A stretch of 64,000 bases of DNA. Source: Erwinia_E haradaeae_H (GTDB taxonomy: Bacteria > Pseudomonadota > Gammaproteobacteria > Enterobacterales > Enterobacteriaceae). This document shows, in pieces, positions 10,016 through 20,544 of this stretch. The notes beneath the pieces were generated by a model. The model saw only the letters and a list, made by a program, of their open reading frames with translations. It had not been told where the DNA came from and made no database searches. Made by a program: the position numbers and the translations under genes. The stretch spans positions 682,001-746,000 of the forward strand of contig NZ_LR217705.1 in assembly GCF_900698885.1 (NCBI RefSeq), given 5' to 3'. How positions within the stretch are numbered: the first letter of the stretch is position 1; every line of letters begins with the position of its first letter.

Positions 10016-10963
10016 ATGAGCAAAATATATTCAGACAACTCTTTTACCATCGGGCATACTCCATTAATTCGGTTGAATCGCATTGGCAATAAACGAATTC
10101 TTGTAAAAGTTGAGTCACGAAATCCAAGTTTTAGTGTTAAATGTCGTATTGGTTCTAGTATGATTTGGGATGCAGAAAAACGTGGTCTTCTCAAAAAAAA
10201 TATTGAATTAGTTGAGCCAACTAGTGGAAATACTGGAATCGCCTTAGCATATGTAGCAGCAGCGCGAGGATATCGCTTAACACTCACTATGCCTGAAACA
10301 ATGAGCATAGAACGTCAAAAATTATTAAAAGCATTAGGAGCTCATGTAGTTCTAACTGAAGGTTTACAGGGCATGAAAGGAGCCATTAAAAAATCAGAAG
10401 AAATTGTTGCTACTAATCCAGATAAATACCTTTTACTACAGCAGTTTAATAATCCAGCCAATCCAGCGATTCATGAAAGCACAACTGGACCAGAAATTTG
10501 GAAAGATTGTGATGGAAATGTAGATGTATTTATCGCTGGAGTTGGTACTGGAGGGACTTTTACTGGAGTAAGTCGGTATCTCAAGAAAACTCAGAGACTG
10601 AAGAACCTTATTTCAATTGCGGTAGAACCAAGTGATTCCGCTGTTATCTCTCAAGTTCTTAGTGGTGAGAAAATTACTCCAGCTCCACATAAAATTCAAG
10701 GTATTGGCGCTGGTTTTATTCCACATAATCTCGATATGGATCTCATAGATCGCGTAATGGTTATTACAAATGAAGAAGCAATCTCCACTGCACGTCTTTT
10801 AATGCTACAAGAAGGTATTTTAGCTGGAATTTCTTCCGGAGCGGCTCTAGCTGCGGCAATAAAATTACAAAAAGAGGAATTTTTTCTGGAAAAAAATATC
10901 GTAGTAATTCTACCTTCATCTGGAGAACGTTATTTATCCACCACTTTATTTGCTGATCTTTGA
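10016..10963 (+). CDS. cysK: Cysteine synthase A (O-acetylserine sulfhydrylase)
   Basis: PLP enzyme that makes L-cysteine from O-acetylserine and sulfide. The 315 residues align with E. coli CysK (323) from the first residue: MSKIYSDNSFTIGHTPL, the PLP-binding Lys42 in SVKCRIG, the TSGNTGIALAY loop, GVGTGGTFTGVSRY phosphate-binding glycines, and the C-terminal GILAGISSGAALAAA and LPSSGERYLS. CysK-specific sequence rather than CysM is clear in NPANPAIHESTTGPEIW. The protein stops at FADL, lacking the last eight residues of E. coli CysK. The usual neighbours (cysZ, ptsHI-crr) are missing. It supports cysteine supply for the symbiont or its host, and cysteine for GshA; sulfate reduction genes are not in this window. 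Confidence 0.96.
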   Translation: MSKIYSDNSFTIGHTPLIRLNRIGNKRILVKVESRNPSFSVKCRIGSSMIWDAEKRGLLKKNIELVEPTSGNTGIALAYVAAARGYRLTLTMPETMSIERQKLLKALGAHVVLTEGLQGMKGAIKKSEEIVATNPDKYLLLQQFNNPANPAIHESTTGPEIWKDCDGNVDVFIAGVGTGGTFTGVSRYLKKTQRLKNLISIAVEPSDSAVISQVLSGEKITPAPHKIQGIGAGFIPHNLDMDLIDRVMVITNEEAISTARLLMLQEGILAGISSGAALAAAIKLQKEEFFLEKNIVVILPSSGERYLSTTLFADL

Positions 10964-11334
10964 CTTTTGAATTTCACATAAGATTCTTTAAATTTACAAA
11001 AAAATCTGTTTTAGGCTAAAAGTGTCCATTGAATATATTGTATTCTTATTTTTATTAAATTATCAAAATAAGACTTTTCTGATTTTTCTCTAAGTTTAAT
11101 AAATATGAATATTTTAAGATATATAATATAATTATCTTAAGAGCAAATATCATATAGATGATTTCAAAACTTCTTATGATCCCATATTACGCACAATATC
11201 TCTAAAAAAATTTTTAGCTCTTTCAAAAAGTTATAAAAATCACAAACATATATCAAAACTGATAATTTTATTTATTATTTTTCATAGGTCATTTGAAATA
11301 TATTTAAAATATTTAAAACAGTGTACGTTTTTCA
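10964..11334. other. Gene-free spacer between cysK and the tRNA cluster
   Basis: Roughly 370 bp of AT-rich DNA between convergent units. In E. coli tufB follows this tRNA cluster; no tuf sequence is seen here. Confidence 0.6.
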
Positions 11335-11410
11335 TGGTGCTGATACCCAGATTCGGACTGGGGACCTCACCCTTACCAAGGGTGTGCTCTACCTACTGAG
11401 CTATATCAGC
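11335..11410 (-). tRNA. thrT: tRNA-Thr (anticodon GGT)
   Basis: 76-nt cloverleaf including encoded CCA. Acceptor stem GCTGATA/TATCAGC with discriminator A, and anticodon loop CTTGGTAAG giving GGT. It is last in a Thr-Tyr-Gly-Thr cluster matching E. coli thrU-tyrU-glyT-thrT. Confidence 0.97.
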
Positions 11411-11415
11411 ATATT

Positions 11416-11489
11416 TGGAGCGGAAAACGGGAATCGAACCCGTATCATCAGCTTGGAAGGCTGAGGTAATCCCATTATACGATATCCGC
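11416..11489 (-). tRNA. glyT: tRNA-Gly (anticodon TCC)
   Basis: 74-nt cloverleaf with encoded CCA and GCGGATA acceptor strand. The anticodon loop reads CTTCCAA, giving TCC. Third in the cluster, 5 bp from thrT. Confidence 0.97.
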
Positions 11490-11615
11490 TACTTAAAGGC
11501 TTATTTATATCCAGAAGATATTTAGAATTTGTATTCTACTGCTTTGCATTATTGTCATATTTTATAATTTATTAAATAATCGAAGAGTATTAATCAGTGT
11601 TATCTGCTGGAATAG

Positions 11616-11700
11616 TGGTGGTGGGAGAAGGATTCGAACCTTCGAAGTCGATGACGACAGATTTACAGTCTGCTCCCTTTGGCCGCTCGGGAATCCCACC
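11616..11700 (-). tRNA. tyrU: tRNA-Tyr (anticodon GTA)
   Basis: 85-nt class II tRNA with a long variable arm. Acceptor GGTGGGA/TCCCACC, encoded CCA, and GTA in CTGTAAA. Second in the cluster. Confidence 0.97.
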
Positions 11701-11713
11701 AATACTTTTTAAA

Positions 11714-11789
<76 letters not shown>

Positions 11790-11983
11790 ATTAATTAACT
11801 ATTAGTTTAAAAAGAGCAAAGCAGATATGCAACAACAATTTACATATTTATTTAAAATAAGGCATATATGCACAAATAATCAAATAAATATTATTATATC
11901 AAAAACATTCCATGATTTACAATTACTTTAATCTAGTATATTGTAAAATACAACGCTATTATTAAAGAATATTGAATATATTA

Positions 11984-13153
11984 TCATAATCCTAACATAT
12001 AAGCTAATACATCGTTTTTAATTGCCCCTGCATTATTAGCTACTATCAATCCTAAATTACGTATGATCTTTACTGATAGACATTGATTACTAAAAATTCG
12101 GTATAATAAATCAATCCCATTTTGCATTAGATGGTTATCTTTTTGGCGCTGATGCTGATAACTTTGTAAGACCTTTATTGACCACCAATGATCCGATTGA
12201 TATCGAGCTTCTTTAAGAATTGTAATTAAAGTAGATACATCACGATAACCTAAATTAACACCTTGTCCTGTGAGTGGATGAACTGTATGTGCTGCATCGC
12301 CAACTAATACTAATCCTGGTAATATATAATTCATAGCATGACTACAATTTAGTACGAATGAACCAGCTATTATTGGAATGATGTTTCCAATGCGATCCGG
12401 GAAATGTAGCCGGATCTCACGTTTTAGTTGCAACATATTCATTAATTTTAGTTTTTTAATATAATTATGCTCTCCATACCATACTAGTGACGCCCAAGAT
12501 CCAAATAATGGTAAAAAGGCACGAGGACCTTCAGGAGTTAATTTCTGCCAGGTAATATTCCCAGGATGATTCAAACAACGAACACTGATAAGCATACAGG
12601 ATTGTGCGTATTGCCAACCACGGATTCCAATATTGGCTAATTTTCTTACCTGTGAGTGTGCTCCATCTGCACCAACGATAAGATATGCTTGTAAGATTTT
12701 ACCATTATCTAAAGAAATATGCCAAATTCCATTTATTCTTTGTAAATTTTTCAAGCGTGTTTTATATAATAAAAATACATTTTGATGATATAATCGTTTT
12801 GATAATGCATATTTCAACACATGATTTTCAACTATATAACCCAGCTCAGTTAGACCTAAAGATCTGGCATCTAACGTTACTCGCGCCATAGAATATTCCC
12901 AGATCTCTTGTACACGATACGGAGCGCAACGCATACGAAGAACCTGTGGCCAAACTTCTAATTGCTTTAATAAATTAACTGAAGCACCGCTGATAGCTGA
13001 AACTCGAAGATCTGGATTAGACAATGGATTAAAACTAGGCGCATCTTCCTGTTCAATGACCGCAACATCAAAACCATATTTTTTTAAACCACTGGCCAAT
13101 GCCGCCCCTGTTAACCCACCCCCAATTATCACAACCTCCACGATCTGTTGCAT
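11984..13153 (-). CDS. ubiF: 3-demethoxyubiquinol 3-hydroxylase UbiF
   Basis: FAD monooxygenase for a late ring hydroxylation of ubiquinone (2-octaprenyl-3-methyl-6-methoxy-benzoquinol hydroxylase), acting in the cytoplasmic Ubi complex. Features are an N-terminal dinucleotide fold VVIIGGGLTGAALASGL, the DG motif VGADGAHSQVR, and LVGDAAHTVHPLTGQGVNLG near residue 280. I prefer UbiF over the paralogues UbiH and UbiI because WQYAQSCMLISV and EGPRAFLPLFGSWASLVWY match UbiF specifically. I start at the ATG at 13153 (389 residues, E. coli 391), which has AAGGA upstream; an upstream ATG at 13192 would add 13 residues without a family counterpart. It stands alone. Retention implies aerobic ubiquinone synthesis. 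Confidence 0.9.
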   Translation of the reverse strand: MQQIVEVVIIGGGLTGAALASGLKKYGFDVAVIEQEDAPSFNPLSNPDLRVSAISGASVNLLKQLEVWPQVLRMRCAPYRVQEIWEYSMARVTLDARSLGLTELGYIVENHVLKYALSKRLYHQNVFLLYKTRLKNLQRINGIWHISLDNGKILQAYLIVGADGAHSQVRKLANIGIRGWQYAQSCMLISVRCLNHPGNITWQKLTPEGPRAFLPLFGSWASLVWYGEHNYIKKLKLMNMLQLKREIRLHFPDRIGNIIPIIAGSFVLNCSHAMNYILPGLVLVGDAAHTVHPLTGQGVNLGYRDVSTLITILKEARYQSDHWWSIKVLQSYQHQRQKDNHLMQNGIDLLYRIFSNQCLSVKIIRNLGLIVANNAGAIKNDVLAYMLGL

Positions 13154-13995
13154 TTTCAATATAATCCTTTCATTTAAGCATTCTGAACCCATCGTAACAC
13201 CACACCTAATAAAATAAGTTTTTTATATAAAATGATAGATATTACATGACTATTGATTGATTAGTGGTAGAGTAGATTTGTAATAAAAACTTTCTAAAAT
13301 ATTACTTGAGACACACTTATTAAGCGTAATTGAATATTCAAAACTTTCTTCAAAAAAATATTTCTATGTACTCCAAAGTGATAATGATTTGAATAAAAAT
13401 AAATTGACCGAATCCATTCAAAATTTAATTTTTATTAATCAATCTTAGTCGATACAGTAGACGTAAAATTTTTTTAAATACTAAACTAATTATATCAAAA
13501 TAATCTTAATCTAACAAAAAATATAACATAACCTTTAGTAAACCTATACTATATAAAAACTTACAGCTTAAGTGTAAAAATAAGTATGTCAATCTACTAA
13601 TAATCTCTTGATTTCCTTATTATAGAGGGGCTGAAATAATGCTAACAAAGATAACTATAATAAAAGTTAAAATAAAAATAGGAACTTGCTTTTAAATTAT
13701 AACTTGCAAAGTTTTTTGAAAACATATTAGCTCTAGAGAGTGAATAAAAAATTACATATATTTTTACTAAAAAATCATAATTGTATTTTTTTAAATAAAC
13801 AAATATATTTAATATTATAGATTGACCTAAAGATTATCGCATATAAAATTATCAAGCATTGTATACAGATAAAAGTAACAGTTTACAATATCTCGTTCAG
13901 TCTATTGTGTAAACATAAATCCTTGTATTCTAATAAACTTTTAGATACCTATTAACTACAATGTAACTTGCAAAAACCTCATTAACAGAGACCAA
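13154..13995. other. Gene-free region between ubiF and tmk
   Basis: About 840 bp of AT-rich DNA between two divergent genes. I see nothing beyond presumed promoters. Confidence 0.6.
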
Positions 13996-14631
13996 ATGAA
14001 TAGTAAATTTATTACAATTGAGGGATTAGAGGGGGCAGGTAAAACAACATCATGCCTTATAGTGGCTAAGATACTACATAAATACGGTATTAATGATATT
14101 ATCCATACACGCGAACCAGGTGGTACGCCACTATCAGAAAAGTTGCGTCAATTACTCAAAAACGATACGCATAACAAAGAGAGTCTGACGCATTATGCTG
14201 AGTTATTTGTCGTATCGGCAGCACGTGTCCAATTAGTAGAGAATGTGATAAAACCAGCATTAGCTCGAGGAACCTGGGTGATAGGGGATCGTCATGAACT
14301 ATCCTCACAGGCATATCAAGGGGGGGGTCGTGAGATTAGTCGTGATTTTATTCGTTGCTTAAAAGAAGAGACTCTTGGTAATTTTACACCAGATCTGACT
14401 TTGTATTTAGATATTCCTCCTGAAATGAGTTTACAACGAGTAAAAGAGCGCGGACAATTAGACCGCATTGAAAAAGAATCATTACATTTTTTTACTAAAA
14501 TTCGAAACCAATATTTAGCCATCGCTCAATCTGATGAAAAAATTTACACTATCGATGCGAATCGCTCGAAGGAAAAAGTTAACACTGAGATAGAATATAT
14601 TATTAATCGATGGTTGCGAGAGATTCATTAA
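13996..14631 (+). CDS. tmk: Thymidylate kinase
   Basis: Phosphorylates dTMP to dTDP with ATP, an essential step to dTTP. The 211 residues match E. coli Tmk (213). The P-loop is GLEGAGKTT (Gly10 to Thr18), followed by the TREPGGTPL dTMP-binding loop and the DRHELSSQAYQGGG motif. The LID segment has RGQLDRIE. In E. coli tmk lies between yceG and holB; neither is present here. AGAG lies a few bases before the ATG. A 12-bp hairpin follows the stop by 5 bases. Confidence 0.96.
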   Translation: MNSKFITIEGLEGAGKTTSCLIVAKILHKYGINDIIHTREPGGTPLSEKLRQLLKNDTHNKESLTHYAELFVVSAARVQLVENVIKPALARGTWVIGDRHELSSQAYQGGGREISRDFIRCLKEETLGNFTPDLTLYLDIPPEMSLQRVKERGQLDRIEKESLHFFTKIRNQYLAIAQSDEKIYTIDANRSKEKVNTEIEYIINRWLREIH

Positions 14632-15209
14632 TTCCATTAGCTATCTTATATTAAATAATTTAAGATAGCTAAACTCTTTAGATATATCAGAATATATAAG
14701 CACATTATTATAATAATAATATAAAATCACATATCTTTTTAGAAAAAAGAAATGAAAGCACTCAAGAGTCATTTTTTAGGATACATTGTTAAATTATAAA
14801 GCGTGTATTTAAATGATCATCAAAATATATTGTCATTTAATGCTAATAGCAATAGTCTAAAATGATCTAAGTAATAAATTTACTTGCACATAGAAATGAT
14901 GGGGATTGTGAAATTAAAAACAAATGAGGTATAAAAATTAATTAACAGAGAATATACATCTTTCTAAGTAAACTAATTATTTTCTTGCATTAAATACCGT
15001 ATGAAATAATTTTTAAAAGTATGGGCTAAATAAAATTTAGCATATAATAGTATGCTACAATGCAGATCGATTACTAACATATGATCAATTAATATTTTTA
15101 GATTTTTTTATGAAGTAAGGATCCATTATAGAATGTAATATAATTTAAGTTATCAATACTATTGAATAACAGATATTATTTTATTGCAATACACATGGTA
15201 TTACACAAT
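14632..15209. other. Gene-free region between tmk and pth
   Basis: About 580 bp. It begins with the hairpin at 14637-14672; the rest is AT-rich with no supportable gene. Confidence 0.6.
14637..14672 (+). terminator. Hairpin after tmk, possible terminator
   Basis: Arms TTAGCTATCTTA (14637-14648) and its exact reverse complement (14661-14672) with a 12-base loop, starting 5 bases after the tmk stop. The T-run that follows is weak (CTCTTTA), so intrinsic termination is plausible but not certain. Confidence 0.5.
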
Positions 15210-15796
15210 ATGAGTTATATTCAATTAATAGTTGGACTGGCTAATCCCGGAGAGGAATACGCAAAGACTCGGCATAATGTCGGAGCGTGGTATATTACTA
15301 AGTTAGCTAAACGTTATAATCAAATTTTACAAGAAAAAAAAAATTTTTTGGTTATACAACACATTTACAGATAAATAATAAAGAAATATGGCTATTGATC
15401 CCTACAACTTTCATGAATCATAGCGGAAAATCAGTGATTGCTATCTCACTATATTATAAAATTCCTATTAGCAATATCCTCATAGTGCACGATGAATTAT
15501 ATCTTCCACCAGGTATTGCAAAATTTAAACAAAATGGTACTCACGGAGGGCATAATGGTCTAAAAAACATTATCCAAACCTTAGGTAATAAGGCGCAATT
15601 TCATCGCCTACGTATTGGTGTGGGATATCCAGAAGATCGTGATAAATTAATAGAATTTGTCTTAGGTAGACCAAAAATAACAGAAAAAAAACTCATTGAC
15701 AGTGCGATTAATGAAGCAATTTGTTGCACTGAGCTCTGGTTAACAGAAAATCGAGTGAAAGCAATTAACCGCCTACATTGTTTTAAAGCAATTTAA
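15210..15796 (+). CDS. pth: Peptidyl-tRNA hydrolase, frame broken at an A10 tract
   Basis: Frees tRNA from peptidyl-tRNA dropped by ribosomes; normally essential. The first frame runs from 15210 to a stop at 15374, starting MSYIQLIVGLANPGEEY with catalytic His in KTRHNVGAW. The second frame carries the rest to 15796: IPTTFMNHSGK, VHDELYLPPGIAKFK with the catalytic Asp, GTHGGHNGLKNII, and NRLHCFKAI at the end. The break is at A10 (15334-15343) followed by T6. With one extra A the join reads LQEKKKFFGY against LREEAKFFGY in E. coli, giving 195 residues against 194. Every conserved block is intact on both sides. The product is probably still made, by polymerase slippage or by -1 ribosomal shifting at A_AAT_TTT (15341-15347). 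A homopolymer sequencing error is the other explanation. Confidence 0.92.
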
Positions 15797-18069
15797 TCTT
15801 TAGATCTTAGATATTATAGATGAAAGAAATCTTTGATAATTTGAGATAATTAAAATCCTTATTAAGAAAATACCATTAAATATTCTACATCTATAATACT
15901 ATTCAAATAAATTTCATTAAGTTACGCACACACTAATCTTGATCTCTGCTTAATAAAATATTTTTAAAACCTGTATTTTATACAACAGATATTTATATAA
16001 TAAATACAATCTAGATGGTAAGTGGTTACACTTTTAAAATTAAAATTTGTTTTCTATTACACATATATTAATTAGTAAATACTAAATCTTTTCATTATCA
16101 TAAAAATGAATAAACATTCACCATTTATTGAACAATTTTAATATATACAAAACTTTAATTATAATTCAAATCTTTAATTATAATTAAAAACTGCATCTTA
16201 TCCAATCATCTAGGTAGAAATATACCGCACAATATACTATATACAAAATCTATATTAATCAAGTTACGACGATCATCTTTTAATTTTATAAAAATTTATT
16301 AGTATTTTTAATTGATCTCTGCGCTAATAGTAAAGCGATATCATTGCAAAAAATATGTTAGCAGCTCCTATTTTTCCATGTATAAAAAGTATTTATATCT
16401 ATAAAAATTTTATTGGATACATCAAATAATACATTTCTAATAAATTTTCCGATCATATACAAGATAGAGAGAGCGACAGGTTCTACCAAAGAGATAAATG
16501 ATTATACTATTAATAGTATAATCTGTATCTGTATCTGTACCTGTATCTACATACAGGAAGATAATACAAAAAATAATAATTTTAAAAATTGTATAGTTAT
16601 GGTAATAATTTTTTAACTGTATTTAAAAGAAGTAATATTTGTTAACGCAGTTAATATAAAAGTAATGCTCTTAATTTTAATCGATTAATAAATAAATAGA
16701 TCCAATTTGACTCTCTTCAATAAGAAGATGATAGTAACCTTACACACATTCTAAAATAAAAAGAAGCTCTAAAAAATCCAAACAAATCTAAAATAGAAAA
16801 TGTACTTACTTACATCTATAAACCATTAATATTCAACATATAAAAAGATCCATTGAAAAATGTAATACATTTGTATTACTGTTATATCTGGCTATCATAT
16901 GATATATGTGTTCTAATAGCTTGCATTTGGGTAGAAGATGAACTAGAAGACTCATTAGTTTATTTAAAAACAATTATGCCTAAAAACATAAAAATTAAAG
17001 TGATAAGTAGACTATTATATTTTTATATTTTTTGAAAATAGATACAAGAATTTCGATTTTAATTACTATCACTTGTAACAGAAGTATTCGTTTACAATCT
17101 CTTTTAAATAAAACTATATAATTATGTTCATTTTAACAGTATATTTTGACACCACAAATATTCTATTACTGATATTATCTAATAAATACTTGAATGATTA
17201 ACAGATAAAATATAAAAAAATCTACAAGAGATAATGCTAGTATTTTACTAAGCTTGTACGTAATAACCTTTCGATGATTATAGATATAATCTGTTTCACA
17301 AAGATTATTGTTAGCTCATCAAAACTCTATAAACATTCATACAGATAACTCTTTCACTGTTGCTTCTCTGGAAAAGGATTATTAGTCATTTATCATATCG
17401 ATTGTTATCTTTCTGCACTCACAAGTTACTTTGGCAAAATCATTCTAATCAGCTCTAAAAATACTTAACTCCGTATATAAATCTTAATAGTAATTAATAT
17501 ATAATAGATTTACTATCTTGTTGTCATATTAAGAGAATGAATATAATTCCAAATTATTTTTATAAGCCATTCATTGTTTACATACAGAATTTATTAAGAT
17601 GCCAAGTACTCTTTTTTAATACCAATTTTATATACTAGCGTTATAATAGTTTTTTGTATCAGATCATGTTCAACTACATATTATCTAAACCATAAATGAT
17701 ATTAATATTTCTATATTTTAATAATAGAAATCTAATTATTTGATGAATATGAGTTATAATAAGATAAAAATTTACTGAAATATAAAACATTAATAAAATT
17801 AAACTGGTTATAAAATAAGTTGTAAATATAGTTCAACAGACATTAAGAAAAAAATTTCGCTTGTATTGTACAAAAAATTATAATCTTAATTTTAACAATT
17901 TTAAATAAAATAAATATTTTTACCATTCTATCTTTCTAATGTACTTTACTTTTTTCTTTGATGCCATGTCAATGGCGCTAATAGTTTTATACGCAAAAAT
18001 TTCTTAAAAAGAATAAAAATTCTGTAGTAAGAATGACGGATAAAAGTTTTCTATAAGTTATTAGAAAAA
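15797..18069. other. Gene-free region between pth and acpS
   Basis: About 2.3 kb, AT-rich. It holds a near-direct repeat of CTTTAATTATAATT (16152-16187), an 11+11 bp perfect palindrome (16501-16522) and a CTGTAT microrepeat (16523-16548). Open frames at 16413-16616 and 16853-17035 look random. No gene is supported; ychF, next to pth in E. coli, is not seen. Confidence 0.6.
16501..16548. repeat. Palindrome followed by CTGTAT tandem repeat
   Basis: 16501-16522 is a perfect palindrome (ATTATACTATT and its complement, no spacer). It is followed directly by about four copies of CTGTAT, one of them CTGTAC. Confidence 0.75.
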
Positions 18070-18450
18070 TTAATCCTCAAGAATCACCATAGCACAGGCG
18101 TATTTTTTTTCATCAGATAAAGTAACATAAATACGTGTTACACATAAAGTCTTCGCTATTACTTTTGCATTTTTTAAAAGACATAAGTAAGGTTTGCCTA
18201 AATTGTCATGAAGCGTTTCTATTTGATTAAACGCTAAACCGCCTCTCATGCCGATACCAAATGCCTTAACGGTTGCTTCCTTTACTGCAAAACGCTTAGC
18301 AAGAAAAAGTCCTGGCTTAATATTTTTCTTATACTGACCAAATTCAATATCGCTTAATATACGTTCCGCAAATCTATCACCTACCTTCTCGATTACCGCA
18401 TCTATTCTGATAATCTCTACGATGTCAATCCCTATACCACGAATAGACAT
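18070..18450 (-). CDS. acpS: Holo-[acyl-carrier-protein] synthase
   Basis: Transfers 4'-phosphopantetheine from CoA to the serine of acyl carrier protein, activating it for fatty-acid and lipid A synthesis. The 126 residues equal the E. coli length. The family signature is clear: GIGIDIVEIIRID with the metal-binding Asp near residue 9, FLAKRFAVKEATVKAFG around residues 50-65 with the catalytic Glu, and the C-terminal VTLSDEKKYACAMVI. In E. coli it ends the rnc-era-recO-pdxJ-acpS operon; none of those partners is adjacent. Works with LpxL, next gene up. Confidence 0.95.
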   Translation of the reverse strand: MSIRGIGIDIVEIIRIDAVIEKVGDRFAERILSDIEFGQYKKNIKPGLFLAKRFAVKEATVKAFGIGMRGGLAFNQIETLHDNLGKPYLCLLKNAKVIAKTLCVTRIYVTLSDEKKYACAMVILED

Positions 18451-19623
18451 TATGAAGTAATACCAAGTAGTTTCTTCATATTTTTATTTGACCCTATATA
18501 GCCGATACGTGTAAATTATCTTTTTTTGTTATTTTTTTAAAACTGCAGAAAATATGCCAATTCTCATTGATCTATCCACCATTTAATGAAATCTAATAAT
18601 GTTTATTCTATATATTGTTAGTTTAACTGAATAAAAAAATTTTTATGTAAAATAGTTAAATTTTTCTAATAATTTTTATGATCAAGCAATCACTAACTAA
18701 GATAAAATCTTAGCACTTATTTTTCAGGCGCGGAAACTAAAAAGTAACCACCTATAACACAACATTATATATTTAGTTGAGGATAATACTAATTATATTA
18801 TGAAAAGGTCTCTTTCCAGTGATAATTCAAAAATTTAAATAATTTTTATGTATACTCACTACTAAGTAAATTTTTATATATTACAAAGATTAGTGAGGTC
18901 TATTGAATCTTTTATATTACTTTCAGTTACCTTGTGATATGAGTAATAAGAAAAAAATTATAATACTGAATTATTATCTGAGCGTTATAAACGATAATTG
19001 GAAAATACGCTATGTACTGAATATTTATTCAATCTAATTGCAGTGAATCTTTACTTAATCTAACGTGTTGATAAAAATCAGAATCATAATTCTTATCGTA
19101 ATAATATTTTTTATATTTTAAAAAAAAAATCACTCCTTACTGATATGAATTTTTAGATCCTATATGTATTAGACATAGAATTTTGTATATCCATTTTAAT
19201 CTAGCCTTTAATCTTTCAGTTGATCCAACAGATTCTGTTTAAAAATCAATTATGAATTTTCATTGAATAAAGCTCTAGATTTACCACAATCATAAATTAC
19301 GTTTGGAAATCATCTGATTCAGATGAGAATCTGATATTTTTTCTATATGCAATATTTTCGTATACATTGATGATTTATATATAACAACGTTATGTATTGT
19401 TTAAATAAAATAAAATAAAATTATTTACAATATATATTGTAACACAGATAAAAATTACTAATTGATTGATATTGTGTTATGCGATCAACAACCTAAATCG
19501 ATGCCAATTAATTTATGTATTTTTATTAATCAGGCATTAAGCAATTATTTATTGCTATATAAATATTACTAATTCATAGTAAATTACTATTTACGCTAAA
19601 TAATATATAAAATTTAATTAATA
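18451..19623. other. Gene-free region between acpS and lpxL
   Basis: About 1.2 kb of AT-rich DNA. The slightly richer patch near 18725-18760 could be a gene remnant, but no reading frame there is recognisable; pdxJ, expected upstream of acpS, is not seen. Confidence 0.6.
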
Positions 19624-20544
19624 TTAATATATTGATCTTAAACCATCTGGCCGCGTTTTAAATCGACGATGCAACCACATATATTGATTTGGAGCTCGCA
19701 TGATTTCACGTTCAATAATTAGATTGATATATCTAGCCGCTTGCATTTTATTTTCTATTGGATAATCTTGAAGCTCTTCGTGTATAATTAATTCATAACC
19801 ACTGCAATCATTTTTTCGAACTAATACGACAGGCATGAGTATAGGTTTTGCTAAACGTGCAAGCACCCAAGTCCCACTAGTTGTGGCTACTTCAGGAACA
19901 GCAAACCACTGAACAAACACACTACCATTTGGGCCATAATCTTGATCTGGTGCAAACCAAACAGTATCACCGTCTTTCAGTGCATGCACTATACCACGTA
20001 AGTTACGTCGGTCTATCATTGCCTTATTAGAACGCATTCTACCTCTAGTCTGGACCCATTCTATTACCTTATTATTATGTGGACGATAAATAGCTGTCAT
20101 TGGATGACACAAACCCATGGTTCGACCACCCATCTCAAGCGATAAAAAATGCACACCAATCATAAGAATTCCTCGACCAGTTTCTTGTGCAGCGCGCAAA
20201 TGATTAAGACCTTCAACGTTAAACCAATGCTTGATGCGTCGATCAGACCAGAACCAAGCCATACCTGTTTCTAATAACCCCATTCCCAGGGATTCAAAAT
20301 TACTACTGATTAGATTTTCTAATTCATCTCTGGCCATATCCGGAAAACAAAGTTCTAGATTTCGACGTACAATATACATACGGCGCTGCATAAAACGCAT
20401 AGATAAGCGACCCATCCAGGTGCCTAGCCGATACAGTAAAGGATATGGAAGCCGAACTAAAAGAAACAAAATACTAATACCAAACCAAGTTAGCCAATAA
20501 CGAGGACGTATAAAATCTTTATGAAAATTTGATGCCTGATGCAT
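19624..20544 (-). CDS. lpxL: Lipid A biosynthesis lauroyltransferase LpxL
   Basis: Inner-membrane acyltransferase (HtrB) that adds a secondary lauroyl chain to Kdo2-lipid IVA using acyl-ACP. The 306 residues equal E. coli LpxL. One membrane anchor is at about 18-36. The catalytic HX4E motif is VHFLSLE with His132 and Glu137. Other conserved blocks are RRNLELCFPDM, ETGMAWFW, DQDYGPNGSVFV, and the C-terminal PNQYMWLHRRFKTRPDG. The cold-induced paralogue LpxP is similar, but only one copy is seen here. It implies the cell still builds a hexa- or penta-acylated lipid A and an outer membrane. Confidence 0.93.
   Translation of the reverse strand: MHQASNFHKDFIRPRYWLTWFGISILFLLVRLPYPLLYRLGTWMGRLSMRFMQRRMYIVRRNLELCFPDMARDELENLISSNFESLGMGLLETGMAWFWSDRRIKHWFNVEGLNHLRAAQETGRGILMIGVHFLSLEMGGRTMGLCHPMTAIYRPHNNKVIEWVQTRGRMRSNKAMIDRRNLRGIVHALKDGDTVWFAPDQDYGPNGSVFVQWFAVPEVATTSGTWVLARLAKPILMPVVLVRKNDCSGYELIIHEELQDYPIENKMQAARYINLIIEREIMRAPNQYMWLHRRFKTRPDGLRSIY

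Noticed and set aside
16413..17035. Two open frames of 60-67 codons (16413-16616, 16853-17035)
   Set aside because: Low complexity, no SD, no similarity I recognise. Expected by chance in this much gene-free DNA.
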